From the NCBI GenBank assembly GCA_964545045.1, contig CAZJEN010000006.1:1-64000 (forward strand): DNA of 64,000 nt. The letters are read 5' to 3'. Below the pieces are notes generated by a model. It searched no databases and was not told the origin of the DNA. It saw nothing but the letters and a program-made list of their open reading frames with translations. Made by a program: the position numbers and the translations under genes. Origin of the DNA: SIG307 sp964545045 (GTDB lineage Bacteria > Bacillota > Clostridia > Lachnospirales > Lachnospiraceae). Shown here in pieces: positions 43,413-52,022 of the stretch (positions are counted from its first letter, which is position 1; each line of letters opens with the position of its first letter).

Positions 43413-44144
43413 ATGGATAAGTTATACATTGTAATTCCGGCCTATAATGAGCAGGAGACGATTCAGAGTGTCATTGAGGACTGGCATCCGGTGGCGGTAA
43501 AGGCCGGTGCGGAGAGCCGCCTTGTCATTATCGATGACGGCAGTAAGGACAACACCTACGCAATGCTTAAAGAAGCGGAAGCAAAGTTTCCGCAGTTAAT
43601 CGCGCTGACGAAGCCGAACGGCGGTCACGGTGCAACCTTGTTATACGGATATAATTATGCGTTGGAACAGGGAGCGGATTTTGTATTCCAGACCGATTCC
43701 GACGGACAGACCAAGGCAGAGGAGTTTGACGAGTTCTGGGAGCTTCGTAACGAGTATGCCATGGTGATTGGACACCGTAACAAGAGAGAAGACGGTGCAT
43801 CCAGAGTGTTTGTAACCAAGACCTTAAAGCTGGTATGCTTCCTGTTGTTCCATGTAAAGCTGACGGATGCAAATACGCCGTTCCGCTTGATGCAGGCTGG
43901 AGAGCTTAAGAAGGTGCTTCCGCTCATTCCGAAGGATTACAATTTGTCCAATGTGGTAATTTCCGTAATCTTCGCGAAGAAGAAGCTGCCGGTGAAGTAT
44001 ATTCCGATTACCTTCCGTCCGCGTCAGGGTGGTGTGAATTCCATCAATATGAAGCGCATTTTCAAAATCGGTAAGAAGGCCGTAGGCGATTTCATTAAGA
44101 TTAACAAGATGGTAAATCAGGCTTGTAAGGAAGAAAAGAAATAA
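43413..44144 (+). CDS. GT2 glycosyltransferase, soluble
   Basis: A 243-residue GT-A fold enzyme with VIPAYNEQETIQSV, VIIDDGSKDNTY, NGGHGATLLYGYNYAL and DFVFQTDSDGQTK, similar to dolichyl-phosphate-type GT2 but without C-terminal membrane helices. The DSDGQ is the metal-binding motif. GAAGGAGCAG precedes ATG 43413. It lies 24 bases after glf and a few bases before another GT-C-like gene. It may make a second polyprenyl-phosphate sugar for that enzyme; a role with UDP-galactofuranose is another possibility. Confidence 0.88.
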   Translation: MDKLYIVIPAYNEQETIQSVIEDWHPVAVKAGAESRLVIIDDGSKDNTYAMLKEAEAKFPQLIALTKPNGGHGATLLYGYNYALEQGADFVFQTDSDGQTKAEEFDEFWELRNEYAMVIGHRNKREDGASRVFVTKTLKLVCFLLFHVKLTDANTPFRLMQAGELKKVLPLIPKDYNLSNVVISVIFAKKKLPVKYIPITFRPRQGGVNSINMKRIFKIGKKAVGDFIKINKMVNQACKEEKK

Positions 44145-44161
44145 GAGAGTTGGTACCGGAT

Positions 44162-46561
44162 ATGAAGAATAAAAACAAATGGTTATGGGAAGCAGGCTTT
44201 GCGGTGCTTGGTCTGATTGCCTACGGATTGGTATATAAGACAATGGGAAAGATGTTCCGTGCGGAGGAGCTGACACCGATTATGCAGTGGTGGACCGCTC
44301 TTTTGGTATTCGGCATCGGATTTTTCCCGCTTTCGGCGTTTTTGTTTCGGAAGTTTTCGGATAAGGGGTATATTTTCGGAAAGGTATTGGGCTTTGTCAT
44401 CAGCGGATGGCTTGTGTGGCTTCTTTCCTCGTTGCATATCGTAAAGTTTACCTCGGTTGGATGCTGTGTTATCCTGGGCGTGTGCATTGCGGCAAATTAC
44501 GGATTGATGTTCTTTTTCTGTAAAAAGAAAAGAGTGAAGATAGGTGAGTTTTTAGGAATCACCGACGGATCGGCGGCAATTACCAAGGCAATTTGGTATG
44601 AAGTATTGTTCCTGGCGGTATTTGCGATTCTTCTTTACATCAAGTGCTTCCGTCCGGATTTTTCCTGGCAGACGGAAGGCGGTATGGACTTCGGTTTTAT
44701 GATTAGTATGTTTAAGTCCGATTATATGCCGCCGGAGGATTTCTGGTATTCCGGAACCGATTTGAATTACTACTATCTGGGACAGTATTTTTACACCTAT
44801 CTGACCAAGGTTTCCGGTGTGGATATTAAGGTGGCATATAACCTTGCTCTTATGACCGTAGGAGCTTTTTGCTGGGTATTGTCCTATTCTCTTGCGGCTC
44901 GTATTGTGGAAATGTATATGATAGAGCGGACCGACGAATACCGTATGCTGGGCAAGAGAACGGTAGCCTCCGTACCGGTTCTGCAGCAGGTATTACCGCG
45001 TTTTGCAGGTCTTTTAGCCGGTTGCGGGGTGACCTTTGCCAGTACGAACCATTACTGGGTATACAAGAAACTGGGTCCGGTACTTTGTGATATTTTAGGT
45101 GTAGACGGTGATTCCTCGTATTGGTTCTCGGATCCGACCCGTTACATCGGTTGGCAGGGAGAAGCAAAGGACCAAACCATTCACGAGTTTCCGGCCTATT
45201 CACTGGTGCTGGGTGATTTGCATGCCCATGTAACCAATATTGTGTTTGTACTTACGTTACTTGCGGTGCTGTACGCGTTTTTATTAATTCGCAGGGATCG
45301 TATGAAGAGGGCTGTTGCCGGGATGTTAGAGCCGGTCAGCTATAAGAAAGAAATTCTGAATCCGCAGATTATTACGCTCAGCTTCCTTATCGGTATTTTC
45401 CAGATGACCAACTACTGGGATTTCCCGATTTACTTTGTGGTATGCGGTGCGGTGATTTTAGTATCCAATGCGGTTGTTTGTGGGTTTAAAAAGAATACCT
45501 TCCTGCTGACAGCGGTTCATGCGGCGGAGTTTATTGTGATTTCTTATGTTACGGCCTTTATGTTTAACATTCATTTTGAGAGCATGGCCAGCGGTATCGG
45601 CATCTGCGACAGACATACGGAGCCGTATCAGATGATTATTGTTTGGGGAATGCCGATTGCTGCGGTAATCGCATATCTGGTAACGACCATTAAGGAAGAA
45701 CAGAAGCGCAGAGAAGGCGGTGTGACGCAGACCGAGCATAAAAATGTATTTTTTGCATGGTTACAGAATTTAAAGACCTCGGATTTGTTCCTTTTAATCG
45801 TGGGCTTATGTGCCGTAGGTTTGATACTTATGCCGGAGCTTATTTACGTCAGAGATATTTACGGTGCCGACAACCAGCGTACCAATACCATGTTTAAGCT
45901 GACCTATCAGGCATTTATTTTATTCGGTGTGTTTATGGGAGTGGCAATTACCAGATTCTTCCTTCTTCCGAAGAACGGTAAGCAGTTTGCGGCAGGTGCC
46001 GTAATGCTGTTCCTTTTGGTACGTAACGTGGAATACTTTGACCTGGCATGGAATGCCTGGGCCGGGGATTATAAGAATCCGGAACGGTATATTTCTTTGG
46101 ATTCTACGGAAAGTACGGACGTATCTGAAGCAGATATGCTGGCGGCGGAATGGATTAATGAAAATATTGAAGGACGTCCGGTTATTCTGGAGGCACACGG
46201 ACCGAGTTATCGTACCGACGGTATCGTACATTGCAGAATTTCCGCACTTACGGGATGTCCGACGGTGATCGGATGGCGTACCCATGAATGGTTGTGGAAG
46301 GGTGATGTTGCGGCGGTAGATGCCAGAGCGGAGGATGTAGAAGCAATTTACGCTTGTGCAAATACGGAGCTTGGCACCATGCTTTTGGAAAAATATGATG
46401 TTGACTATATTTATGTCGGAGAAGTGGAATACTTAAAATATAAGGACGAAAACGGTTACTCGTTACTGGATTACGATTACCTGCGTTCCTTGGGTGAAGT
46501 AGTCTATGAAGGTGCCGATGAATCAGATTACTACGAAACATTTATTGTAAAAGTGAAATAG
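44162..46561 (+). CDS. DUF2298 family membrane protein, GT-C-like
   Basis: About 799 residues with 14 or more membrane helices. The outer loop FSWQTEGGMDFGFMISMF and GTDLNYYYLGQYFYTYLTK near residues 165-215, and the C-terminal segment SALTGCPTVIGWRTHEWLWKG match the DUF2298 family, seen in Chloroflexi, archaea and Firmicutes. These are predicted GT-C glycosyltransferases. A TTG at 44150 is a possible earlier start; ATG 44162 gives a typical charged N-terminus, MKNKNKW. It ends the glycan operon and is followed by a strong terminator. Confidence 0.85.
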   Translation: MKNKNKWLWEAGFAVLGLIAYGLVYKTMGKMFRAEELTPIMQWWTALLVFGIGFFPLSAFLFRKFSDKGYIFGKVLGFVISGWLVWLLSSLHIVKFTSVGCCVILGVCIAANYGLMFFFCKKKRVKIGEFLGITDGSAAITKAIWYEVLFLAVFAILLYIKCFRPDFSWQTEGGMDFGFMISMFKSDYMPPEDFWYSGTDLNYYYLGQYFYTYLTKVSGVDIKVAYNLALMTVGAFCWVLSYSLAARIVEMYMIERTDEYRMLGKRTVASVPVLQQVLPRFAGLLAGCGVTFASTNHYWVYKKLGPVLCDILGVDGDSSYWFSDPTRYIGWQGEAKDQTIHEFPAYSLVLGDLHAHVTNIVFVLTLLAVLYAFLLIRRDRMKRAVAGMLEPVSYKKEILNPQIITLSFLIGIFQMTNYWDFPIYFVVCGAVILVSNAVVCGFKKNTFLLTAVHAAEFIVISYVTAFMFNIHFESMASGIGICDRHTEPYQMIIVWGMPIAAVIAYLVTTIKEEQKRREGGVTQTEHKNVFFAWLQNLKTSDLFLLIVGLCAVGLILMPELIYVRDIYGADNQRTNTMFKLTYQAFILFGVFMGVAITRFFLLPKNGKQFAAGAVMLFLLVRNVEYFDLAWNAWAGDYKNPERYISLDSTESTDVSEADMLAAEWINENIEGRPVILEAHGPSYRTDGIVHCRISALTGCPTVIGWRTHEWLWKGDVAAVDARAEDVEAIYACANTELGTMLLEKYDVDYIYVGEVEYLKYKDENGYSLLDYDYLRSLGEVVYEGADESDYYETFIVKVK

Positions 46562-46590
46562 TCCGTTTTATTGTACTCTTGATGAAATAT

Positions 46591-46634
46591 AATGAACCCG
46601 TAATAAGGAAGCAACACCTTGTTACGGGTTCATT
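46591..46634 (+). terminator. Terminator of the glycan operon, overlapping a TATAAT
   Basis: Arms 46591-46608 and 46617-46634 pair over 18 bases with one G-U, followed by TTTTAGTTTA. TATAAT occurs at 46588-46593 at the base of the left arm; no good -35 lies 17 bases before it (GTTTTA). Confidence 0.88.
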
Positions 46635-46662
46635 TTAGTTTATGATTTCGGAGGACAATACT

Positions 46663-46842
46663 ATGACAGCGACACTTTTTACAATTTTTATGATCGGTTT
46701 AATTTTTTGGTTTGCTTTTCAGGAAGGCGTTTTGGCATTCTTTTCCGCATTTTGTATTATCGGTATGATTACTCTTATTGCAGATGAAGCACGAAACGAG
46801 AAGAAAGAAGAGCAGGTGAAGGAAAAGGAAAGAACGGTTTAA
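46663..46842 (+). CDS. Small membrane protein, 59 residues
   Basis: A small protein with one long or two short hydrophobic segments (about 4-42) and a highly charged C-terminus, ARNEKKEEQVKEKER. No family is known to me. GGAGG is spaced well before ATG 46663; an upstream in-frame ATG at 46642 precedes that ribosome site and is not used. It stands alone between the glycan terminator and the spore-protein gene. Confidence 0.6.
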   Translation: MTATLFTIFMIGLIFWFAFQEGVLAFFSAFCIIGMITLIADEARNEKKEEQVKEKERTV

Positions 46843-46984
46843 TCTTCCAGTTTATATTTCGGAGAAGGACATATAATAACACCGTAATCAAGAGATGCAC
46901 ACACAGCGAAAGCGGTGCGGGTGTCGGAGATTACGAAACTTTGAAACAGCCCGCATCGCGGGATTTGAGGAAGGAGTGTATATT

Positions 46985-47188
46985 ATGTCCAGAGGTAGAA
47001 ATCGTGTAGAAGTTCCGGAAGCAAGAGAGGCTATGGATCGTTTCAAGATGGAAGTTGCATCTGAAATCGGTGTTCCGTTAAAGCAGGGTTACAACGGTGA
47101 TTTAACCAGCGCTCAGAACGGTTCTGTTGGTGGTGAGATGGTTCGTCAGATGATTAAGCGTCAGGAAGAGTCTATGTCCGGTAAGTAA
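46985..47188 (+). CDS. Alpha/beta-type small acid-soluble spore protein
   Basis: The 67-residue protein is a typical alpha/beta SASP, which coats and protects DNA in the dormant spore. The first conserved region is MEVASEIGVPLKQGYNGDLT, with the GPR protease site inside ASE-IGV; the second is NGSVGGEMVRQMIK. ATG 46985 is preceded by AAGGAG; a longer in-frame extension upstream lacks family character. The 140 bases upstream hold CATATAATA (46869-46877), possibly a forespore-type -10, but the -35 is not clear. It is strong evidence that the organism makes spores. Confidence 0.96.
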   Translation: MSRGRNRVEVPEAREAMDRFKMEVASEIGVPLKQGYNGDLTSAQNGSVGGEMVRQMIKRQEESMSGK

Positions 47189-47214
47189 GAACCGACTTGC
47201 TTCAAAAGTAAAAT

Positions 47215-47245
47215 TAGGGTCGTTACCTTTTGGGTGGCGGCCCTA
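47215..47245 (+). terminator. Terminator of the spore-protein gene
   Basis: Arms 47215-47227 and 47233-47245 pair over 13 bases (three G-U pairs) around TTTTG, followed by GTTTTTTC. Confidence 0.85.
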
Positions 47246-47274
47246 GTTTTTTCGTCCTAATTATGAAATAATGG

Positions 47275-47303
47275 TTGCAATTCAAAGGAGAATGCGATAC
47301 ACT
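47275..47303 (+). promoter_or_regulatory. Promoter of rsmD-coaD
   Basis: TTGCAA (47275-47280), 17 bases, TACACT (47298-47303). The palindrome ACTTATATAAGT (47306-47317) lies directly after it. Confidence 0.65.
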
Positions 47304-47339
47304 AAACTTATATAAGTGTGTATGTTTGGAGGATGAGCA

Positions 47340-47894
47340 ATGAGAGTAATTGCGGGTTCCAGACGAAGCATTCGTCTGACCACGGTAAAGGGAGATAAAG
47401 TTCGTCCTACCACGGACCGGATTAAGGAGACCTTATTTAATATTTTGCAGCCGGATATTCCGGGAGCATCCTTTATGGATTTGTTCTCCGGCAGCGGAGC
47501 CATCGGAATCGAGGCTTTGAGCCGCGGTGCAAAGGAAGCGGTGTTGGTAGAGCAGGACAGAGATGCACTTGCTTGTATCCGTGCCAATTTGAAGGTTACC
47601 CGGTTCGAGTCAGAGGCGCAGGTAAAGGCGGGAGATGTGCTTTCCGTGCTCCGGACCTTACAGCATGCACCTTTTGATTTGATATTTATGGACCCGCCCT
47701 ACGATTTAGGATGGGAAGAAAAGGTTCTGAGCGTTTTAAGTGACGCTTCCTATGTGGACGAGTATACGAAGATTATTGTCGAGGGTTCTTCGGAAACGGA
47801 TTTGTCCTATGCAGAGTCTTTGGGATTTTCGATTTATCGTGAAAAGAGTTATGGGTCCAATAAACATATATTTTTGGAAAAGAGGAAGTTATGA
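47340..47894 (+). CDS. rsmD: 16S rRNA (guanine-966-N2)-methyltransferase
   Basis: The 184-residue Rossmann-fold enzyme methylates G966 of 16S rRNA. Motifs: MRVIAGSRRSIRL at the start, VRPTTDRIKETLFNIL, the SAM-binding FMDLFSGSGAIGIEALSRGA, and the catalytic IFMDPPYDLG (DPPY near residue 119). GGAGG precedes ATG 47340. The stop codon overlaps the coaD start by four bases, the same pairing as in Bacillus (ylbH-coaD). Confidence 0.96.
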   Translation: MRVIAGSRRSIRLTTVKGDKVRPTTDRIKETLFNILQPDIPGASFMDLFSGSGAIGIEALSRGAKEAVLVEQDRDALACIRANLKVTRFESEAQVKAGDVLSVLRTLQHAPFDLIFMDPPYDLGWEEKVLSVLSDASYVDEYTKIIVEGSSETDLSYAESLGFSIYREKSYGSNKHIFLEKRKL

Positions 47895-48367
47895 GACGAG
47901 GACTTTATCCGGGGAGCTTTGATCCGGTAACTTTGGGACATCTGGATATTATTAAAAGAGCATCGGAGCTTGTAGATGAGCTGGTTATCGGTGTATTAAG
48001 AAACAGTTCGAAGAAGAATCTGTTTTCCACGGATGAGCGTATAGACTTGTTGCATCGTGTTACCGATGGGATTCCGAATGTACGCATCATTTCTTTTGAC
48101 GGATTGCTGGTGGATTGTGCGGTGGAGTACGGTACCCGGACCATTATCCGAGGTCTTCGGGCTGTTACGGACTTTGAGTATGAGTTGCAGCTCGCCCAGA
48201 CCAACAAGCGTCTGCGTCCGGAAATTGATACCGTATTTTTAACCACCAATGTGGAATATGCATATCTCAGCTCCAGTATTGTGCGGGAAATTGCAAGTTA
48301 CGGCGGGGATATCAGTCATTTTGTACCGCAGTGTATTTTGGAGGATGTATATAAAAAAGCGAAGTGA
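47891..48367 (+). CDS. coaD: Phosphopantetheine adenylyltransferase
   Basis: The 158-residue enzyme makes dephospho-CoA from phosphopantetheine and ATP. It has GLYPGSFDPVTLGHLDIIKRA (nucleotidyltransferase TxGHxDI-type motif, near residues 9-20), RGLRAVTDFEYELQLAQTN and YLSSSIVREIASYGGD, all specific to CoaD. ATG 47891 overlaps the rsmD stop codon, so translation is coupled. A coiled-coil protein follows 11 bases later. Confidence 0.97.
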   Translation: MRRGLYPGSFDPVTLGHLDIIKRASELVDELVIGVLRNSSKKNLFSTDERIDLLHRVTDGIPNVRIISFDGLLVDCAVEYGTRTIIRGLRAVTDFEYELQLAQTNKRLRPEIDTVFLTTNVEYAYLSSSIVREIASYGGDISHFVPQCILEDVYKKAK

Positions 48368-48378
48368 GGAGAGGCAGT

Positions 48379-49035
48379 ATGAGTACAAAGCGTATTGAGC
48401 AGTTGATTGATGAGATCTATGAGTTTGTAGAAAGTTGTAAGGCATCGGCATTTTCCAGTTCCAAGGTAATTGTGCCGAAGGAAGAGTTATTTGATTTATT
48501 GGATGAATTACGCTTAAAGGTGCCGGATGAGATTAAGCGTTGTCAGAAGATGATTGCAAACCGTGATGCAATCATTGCGGATGCGGAGGACAAGGCCTCT
48601 GCTATTGAGCAGGCAGCAAGAGCACAGGCACAGATGCTTGTAAATGATAATGAGATTACCCAGCAGGCATATTATCAGGCAAATGAAATGGTTCGTCAGG
48701 CGACGGAGCATTCCGAGATGCTTGTGGCACAGGCACAGGAGGAGGCGTATCAGATTCGTCAGGGTGCACTGGGATATACGAATGAAATGCTTGGCCGAGT
48801 AGAACAGGTATTGGCATCTGCCTATGAAGTTACTAAAAATCGTTCCGAGGCTATGTTGGAATCCATGCGTCAGAACCTTGAGACGGTAGCTGCCAATCGC
48901 AGAGAATTAAACGGAGAGGTGCAGCCGGAAGAGATGGAATATCAGGGCTCGGCCGGACAGGCAGTACAAGAGCCGGAGGAGGATTTTGAGTTCGACGAAA
49001 ATACCTTCCTGGATAACATCGAAGACGAGGAGTAA
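48379..49035 (+). CDS. Coiled-coil protein of unknown function next to coaD
   Basis: A 218-residue, acidic, strongly helical protein. Residues about 55-165 are Ala/Gln/Glu-rich with heptad-like spacing (DAEDKASAIEQAARAQAQM, QAYYQANEMVRQATEHSEML), resembling ATP-synthase b-subunit or DivIVA-like coiled coils, but no membrane segment is present. The C-terminus is very acidic (FEFDENTFLDNIEDEE). ATG 48379 is preceded by GAGGAGAGG; an in-frame ATG at 48364 overlapping coaD is less likely. Its constant place after coaD suggests a division or envelope role (inference). Confidence 0.7.
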   Translation: MSTKRIEQLIDEIYEFVESCKASAFSSSKVIVPKEELFDLLDELRLKVPDEIKRCQKMIANRDAIIADAEDKASAIEQAARAQAQMLVNDNEITQQAYYQANEMVRQATEHSEMLVAQAQEEAYQIRQGALGYTNEMLGRVEQVLASAYEVTKNRSEAMLESMRQNLETVAANRRELNGEVQPEEMEYQGSAGQAVQEPEEDFEFDENTFLDNIEDEE

Positions 49036-49069
49036 CTTCTTTTAAAGGGGCGTTATGAAGTAACGTATC

Positions 49070-50020
49070 TCACCCCCGGAGTTGCAAAAACAGAGTCATC
49101 AGCAGTCCGGCGATGAGGCCGGCAACCGCTTTTGTGAAAAGATAGTGTGCGAACGGAAACTTTGTTTCCGCCAGCACACTTTTTGTTTGTGCTGCAGTGG
49201 ATAGCCCTCCGAAGGTTACAAAGCCCGTAACCATCGGTATCAGTACCTGAGAAGGAAGAGTCAGGGAGGCGAGCAAGGTGCTTCCGGTGGTGATTTCCAA
49301 AAGGGCTCCCGCGCAGGCAAGGCAGATGGGTGGGAGAGGGAGTTTTGTCAGAAGGTTTGCTAAAACAGAAAACAAGATTATATATCCGCCAACCCGGGTG
49401 AGTACGGAGAAGGCTTGTTCAATGGCGGAATCCAGCAATAAAAAAGAGAATGTAAAGTGGCTTTTTTGAGTATCGGTGTGAGAAATTGCGGAACGGGAGG
49501 ATGATCGGGAGCGTGGTCGCAGAAGCATGGCGGCAAGGATGGAGGACACGGTTACAACAAAAAAAACAGGATAACGCAGCTCCGGACGTTCCAGTACGGA
49601 CACGGAAACAAAGCCCAGCAAAAACAGCGGACTTGGATTGTTGCAGAGGGGAAGGAGATATTGTCCTTCTTTTTTTGTGATGCGTCCCGTTTCTGTAAGA
49701 GATGCAATGGTTTTGGCGCCTACAGGAAGGCCTGCGAGAAGCCCTATGATAACGGCATAGCAACCGGATGGAGAACAACGAAAAACCGGAGAAAGAATCG
49801 GTGCTGCTTTTTTGGCAATACTATCGGACAAGCCGGTGGATAAAAAAAGCGTGGAGAGAATCAGAAAGGGAAGCAGACTGGGTAAGACCTGATTGAACCA
49901 GAGCAGAAGCCCGTTTTTTGCCCCGGAAAGGACCGCAGAAGGAAAAGCTAACAGACAGCATAGGAAAAGGAGCATAGCGGCCTTAATGAGGCCGGAACGG
50001 GCGCTTGCGGACATAACCAT
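49070..50020 (-). CDS. ylbJ: Sporulation integral membrane protein YlbJ-like
   Basis: About 316 residues with eight or so hydrophobic segments. VLPSLLPFLILSTLFLSTGL and SGCYAVIIGLLAGLPVGAKTIASL, then LCNNPSPLFLLGFVSV, are typical of YlbJ, a Gate-domain (nucleoside-recognition) membrane protein needed for spore cortex formation in Bacillus. An ORF extends upstream to 50086, but GTGGAG lies seven bases before ATG 50020, and that start leaves the tmcAL stop 13 bases away, so I use it. It forms an operon with tmcAL, as in Bacillus (ylbM/ylbJ neighbourhood). Confidence 0.9.
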   Translation of the reverse strand: MVMSASARSGLIKAAMLLFLCCLLAFPSAVLSGAKNGLLLWFNQVLPSLLPFLILSTLFLSTGLSDSIAKKAAPILSPVFRCSPSGCYAVIIGLLAGLPVGAKTIASLTETGRITKKEGQYLLPLCNNPSPLFLLGFVSVSVLERPELRYPVFFVVTVSSILAAMLLRPRSRSSSRSAISHTDTQKSHFTFSFLLLDSAIEQAFSVLTRVGGYIILFSVLANLLTKLPLPPICLACAGALLEITTGSTLLASLTLPSQVLIPMVTGFVTFGGLSTAAQTKSVLAETKFPFAHYLFTKAVAGLIAGLLMTLFLQLRG

Positions 50021-50033
50021 GGAAAAACTCCAC

Positions 50034-51263
50034 TCAAAAATCGGCATTTGTAGGAGTATATGAAAAATCATCCGGTAAAAGAACACTGTACTTTTGTTTA
50101 ACTACGGTATTGTACAGGTCTGTAGCGGCAATATCGTAGGAGAGAAGTTCGTTCTCCAAAGGATTGCAGCGTTTGGATTTTTGGGCAAGTTTTGTAAGGA
50201 CCGGTAAAGCGGCGGTCTTTTTCCATGCCTTTAACAGTGGAGTTGCACTTTCGTGAAAGCCTAAAATACGGGCATAGCACACCTCGTTTTTACGGAAGCT
50301 TTTCAACGTATCCTGTTCCAAACCGAAGAGAATATGCAGAAAGCACCGCTCGATGCGGGTGCGGGTATATTGCTTTGTTTTGATGTGGTCAAGAAAGGTT
50401 TCGTAATCACATGCAGGAAAACGCTTTCGGAGACGTCCAGCGAGTTCAGGAGACACATCCGCAAAAGAGGTAAGGCAATCCGCTTTTTGGTTAATGGCAT
50501 AACGGTACAGTGTAAGAAAATCCGATGAAAAGACCGGAGCATAGGGCTTTTGGGATAAAATCGCAGCGGCGGCCTTCGGAGTTTCTTCAAGAAAGGTATG
50601 CGGAAACCTATCGTCCGGTGTCAGAAGAGCGCGCAGGGCAGTGGCAGAGGAAAAGCCTTCGGAAGCGACGGCTTCCTCGTGATAACCCGCGCCTACCCGG
50701 GCAATGGTATACGGTGTAATCTTACTGTTTCTGCGATACAGAGCTTTGCAATATTCCAGACCCAAAAGTGCATTCGGCGACTCCAGTAAAGCTAACGCTT
50801 CCTGAGATAAATGCGGACGTGCGGCCGCAAGCCGGGCCTGAGGGAAGGTAAGGCCGGCACGAAGGTCTTCCTGTAATGCCTTTTTATAGTCCGCCGGTTC
50901 CTCACAAAGAAAGGCTGCGGTTTCCGTGTAGAGGGAAATCGGAACGTCCTGTTCCGTACCGAAGCAAAGGCTGTCCACGCAGCCCAGTTTATCCAATATC
51001 ATGACGGCACCTTCTGCGAAATACTCGGCGCTGCCGGTAGCGTAACAGAAAGGAAGCTCCAGTACCACATCCGCACCGCAGGCAAGGGCACATTCTGCTC
51101 TCGTAAACTTATCCAGACAAGCCGGAATTCCCCGCTGGGTGAAATTGCCGCTCATGACAGCCACCACAAAATCCGCCCCGGTGACGCGGCGTGTTTCTGA
51201 GATATGATATTCGTGTCCCTTGTGGAAGGGATTGTACTCTACGATAATACCGGCAACTTTCAT
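50034..51263 (-). CDS. tmcAL: tRNA(Met) cytidine acetate ligase
   Basis: The 409-residue enzyme (YlbM family) makes N4-acetylcytidine at the wobble base of elongator tRNA-Met using acetate and ATP. The N-terminus VAGIIVEYNPFHKGHEYHI carries the HxGH nucleotidyltransferase motif (near residues 14-18), followed by AVMSGNFTQRGIPA and VVLELPFCYATGSAEYFAEGAV. AAAGGAG precedes ATG at 51263. Downstream on the same strand is ylbJ; the two-component genes upstream on the strand are separated by 85 bases. Confidence 0.95.
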   Translation of the reverse strand: MKVAGIIVEYNPFHKGHEYHISETRRVTGADFVVAVMSGNFTQRGIPACLDKFTRAECALACGADVVLELPFCYATGSAEYFAEGAVMILDKLGCVDSLCFGTEQDVPISLYTETAAFLCEEPADYKKALQEDLRAGLTFPQARLAAARPHLSQEALALLESPNALLGLEYCKALYRRNSKITPYTIARVGAGYHEEAVASEGFSSATALRALLTPDDRFPHTFLEETPKAAAAILSQKPYAPVFSSDFLTLYRYAINQKADCLTSFADVSPELAGRLRKRFPACDYETFLDHIKTKQYTRTRIERCFLHILFGLEQDTLKSFRKNEVCYARILGFHESATPLLKAWKKTAALPVLTKLAQKSKRCNPLENELLSYDIAATDLYNTVVKQKYSVLLPDDFSYTPTNADF

Positions 51264-51348
51264 GGGACGGCTCCTTTCTGCGGTGAAACTGAGTGTTTCG
51301 AAGCGTTATATAAGGTAGTAGCCTTGTAGGCATAAGAAACGCTGTATA

Positions 51349-51975
51349 TTACGATTGTATATGCTTATAGTAATAAATGGCTAATTGCGTGCGGTCGCGA
51401 AGCTCCAGTTTCTCTAAGGTACTGCTTAAATAATTGCGCACGGTACCTTCGGATAAAAAGAGAGTTCCGGCGATTTCTTTGTTGTTTAAGCCTTCCGCTA
51501 CCAGCTTCATGATCTCGATTTCCTTTTCATTTAACGGAAGCTCTGATACATTCGGCTCCTTCGGAACGGTAAGAATGTCCGGAATCTTTTTAACGACCTC
51601 GCTGCCGAATACGTTTTGCCCGCCGTATACGGCATGGAGGGCAGGGACAATGCTTTCAAAGTCCTGCTTTAGCAGATATCCCTTAGCACCCAGGCGCAGG
51701 GCACGGACAATGTATTCGTCGTCGGAAAAGGTAGTAAGGAAAAGAATCTTTGCGGACGGGTCCGTTGCCAGAATGGTGGTGGCGGCGTCCAGACCGTTCA
51801 TTCCCTCCATACGGATGTCCATAAGAAGGATATCCGGCTGATGCTCCTTGTAGAGGGCAATGGCCTCTGCGCCGTCTCTGCCGAGAGCAGGGACCGTAAT
51901 ATCCGGCTCCGCTTCCAATATGGTTTTTAAAGAAATGCCGACTACGCGGTCATCGTCTACAACTAATACTTTCAT
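51349..51975 (-). CDS. NarL/LuxR-type response regulator
   Basis: A 208-residue regulator with a receiver domain (KVLVVDDDR; phospho-acceptor Asp53 in LLMDIRMEG) and a C-terminal LuxR-type helix-turn-helix (EKEIMKLVAEGLNNKEIAGTLFLSEGTVRNYLSSTLEKL). Its kinase is encoded 47 bases upstream on the same strand. The probable target is the divergent ABC operon at 53336. GGAGG precedes the ATG at 51975. Confidence 0.95.
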   Translation of the reverse strand: MKVLVVDDDRVVGISLKTILEAEPDITVPALGRDGAEAIALYKEHQPDILLMDIRMEGMNGLDAATTILATDPSAKILFLTTFSDDEYIVRALRLGAKGYLLKQDFESIVPALHAVYGGQNVFGSEVVKKIPDILTVPKEPNVSELPLNEKEIEIMKLVAEGLNNKEIAGTLFLSEGTVRNYLSSTLEKLELRDRTQLAIYYYKHIQS

Positions 51976-52022
51976 AGAAATCCTCCAAGGTACGGTTTTA
52001 TGTATGCTTCGGTGAAATGTAA

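Noticed and set aside
49045..49070. Terminator between the coiled-coil gene and ylbJ
   Set aside because: Only a CGTTA/TAACG stem of five pairs with no T-tract is seen.
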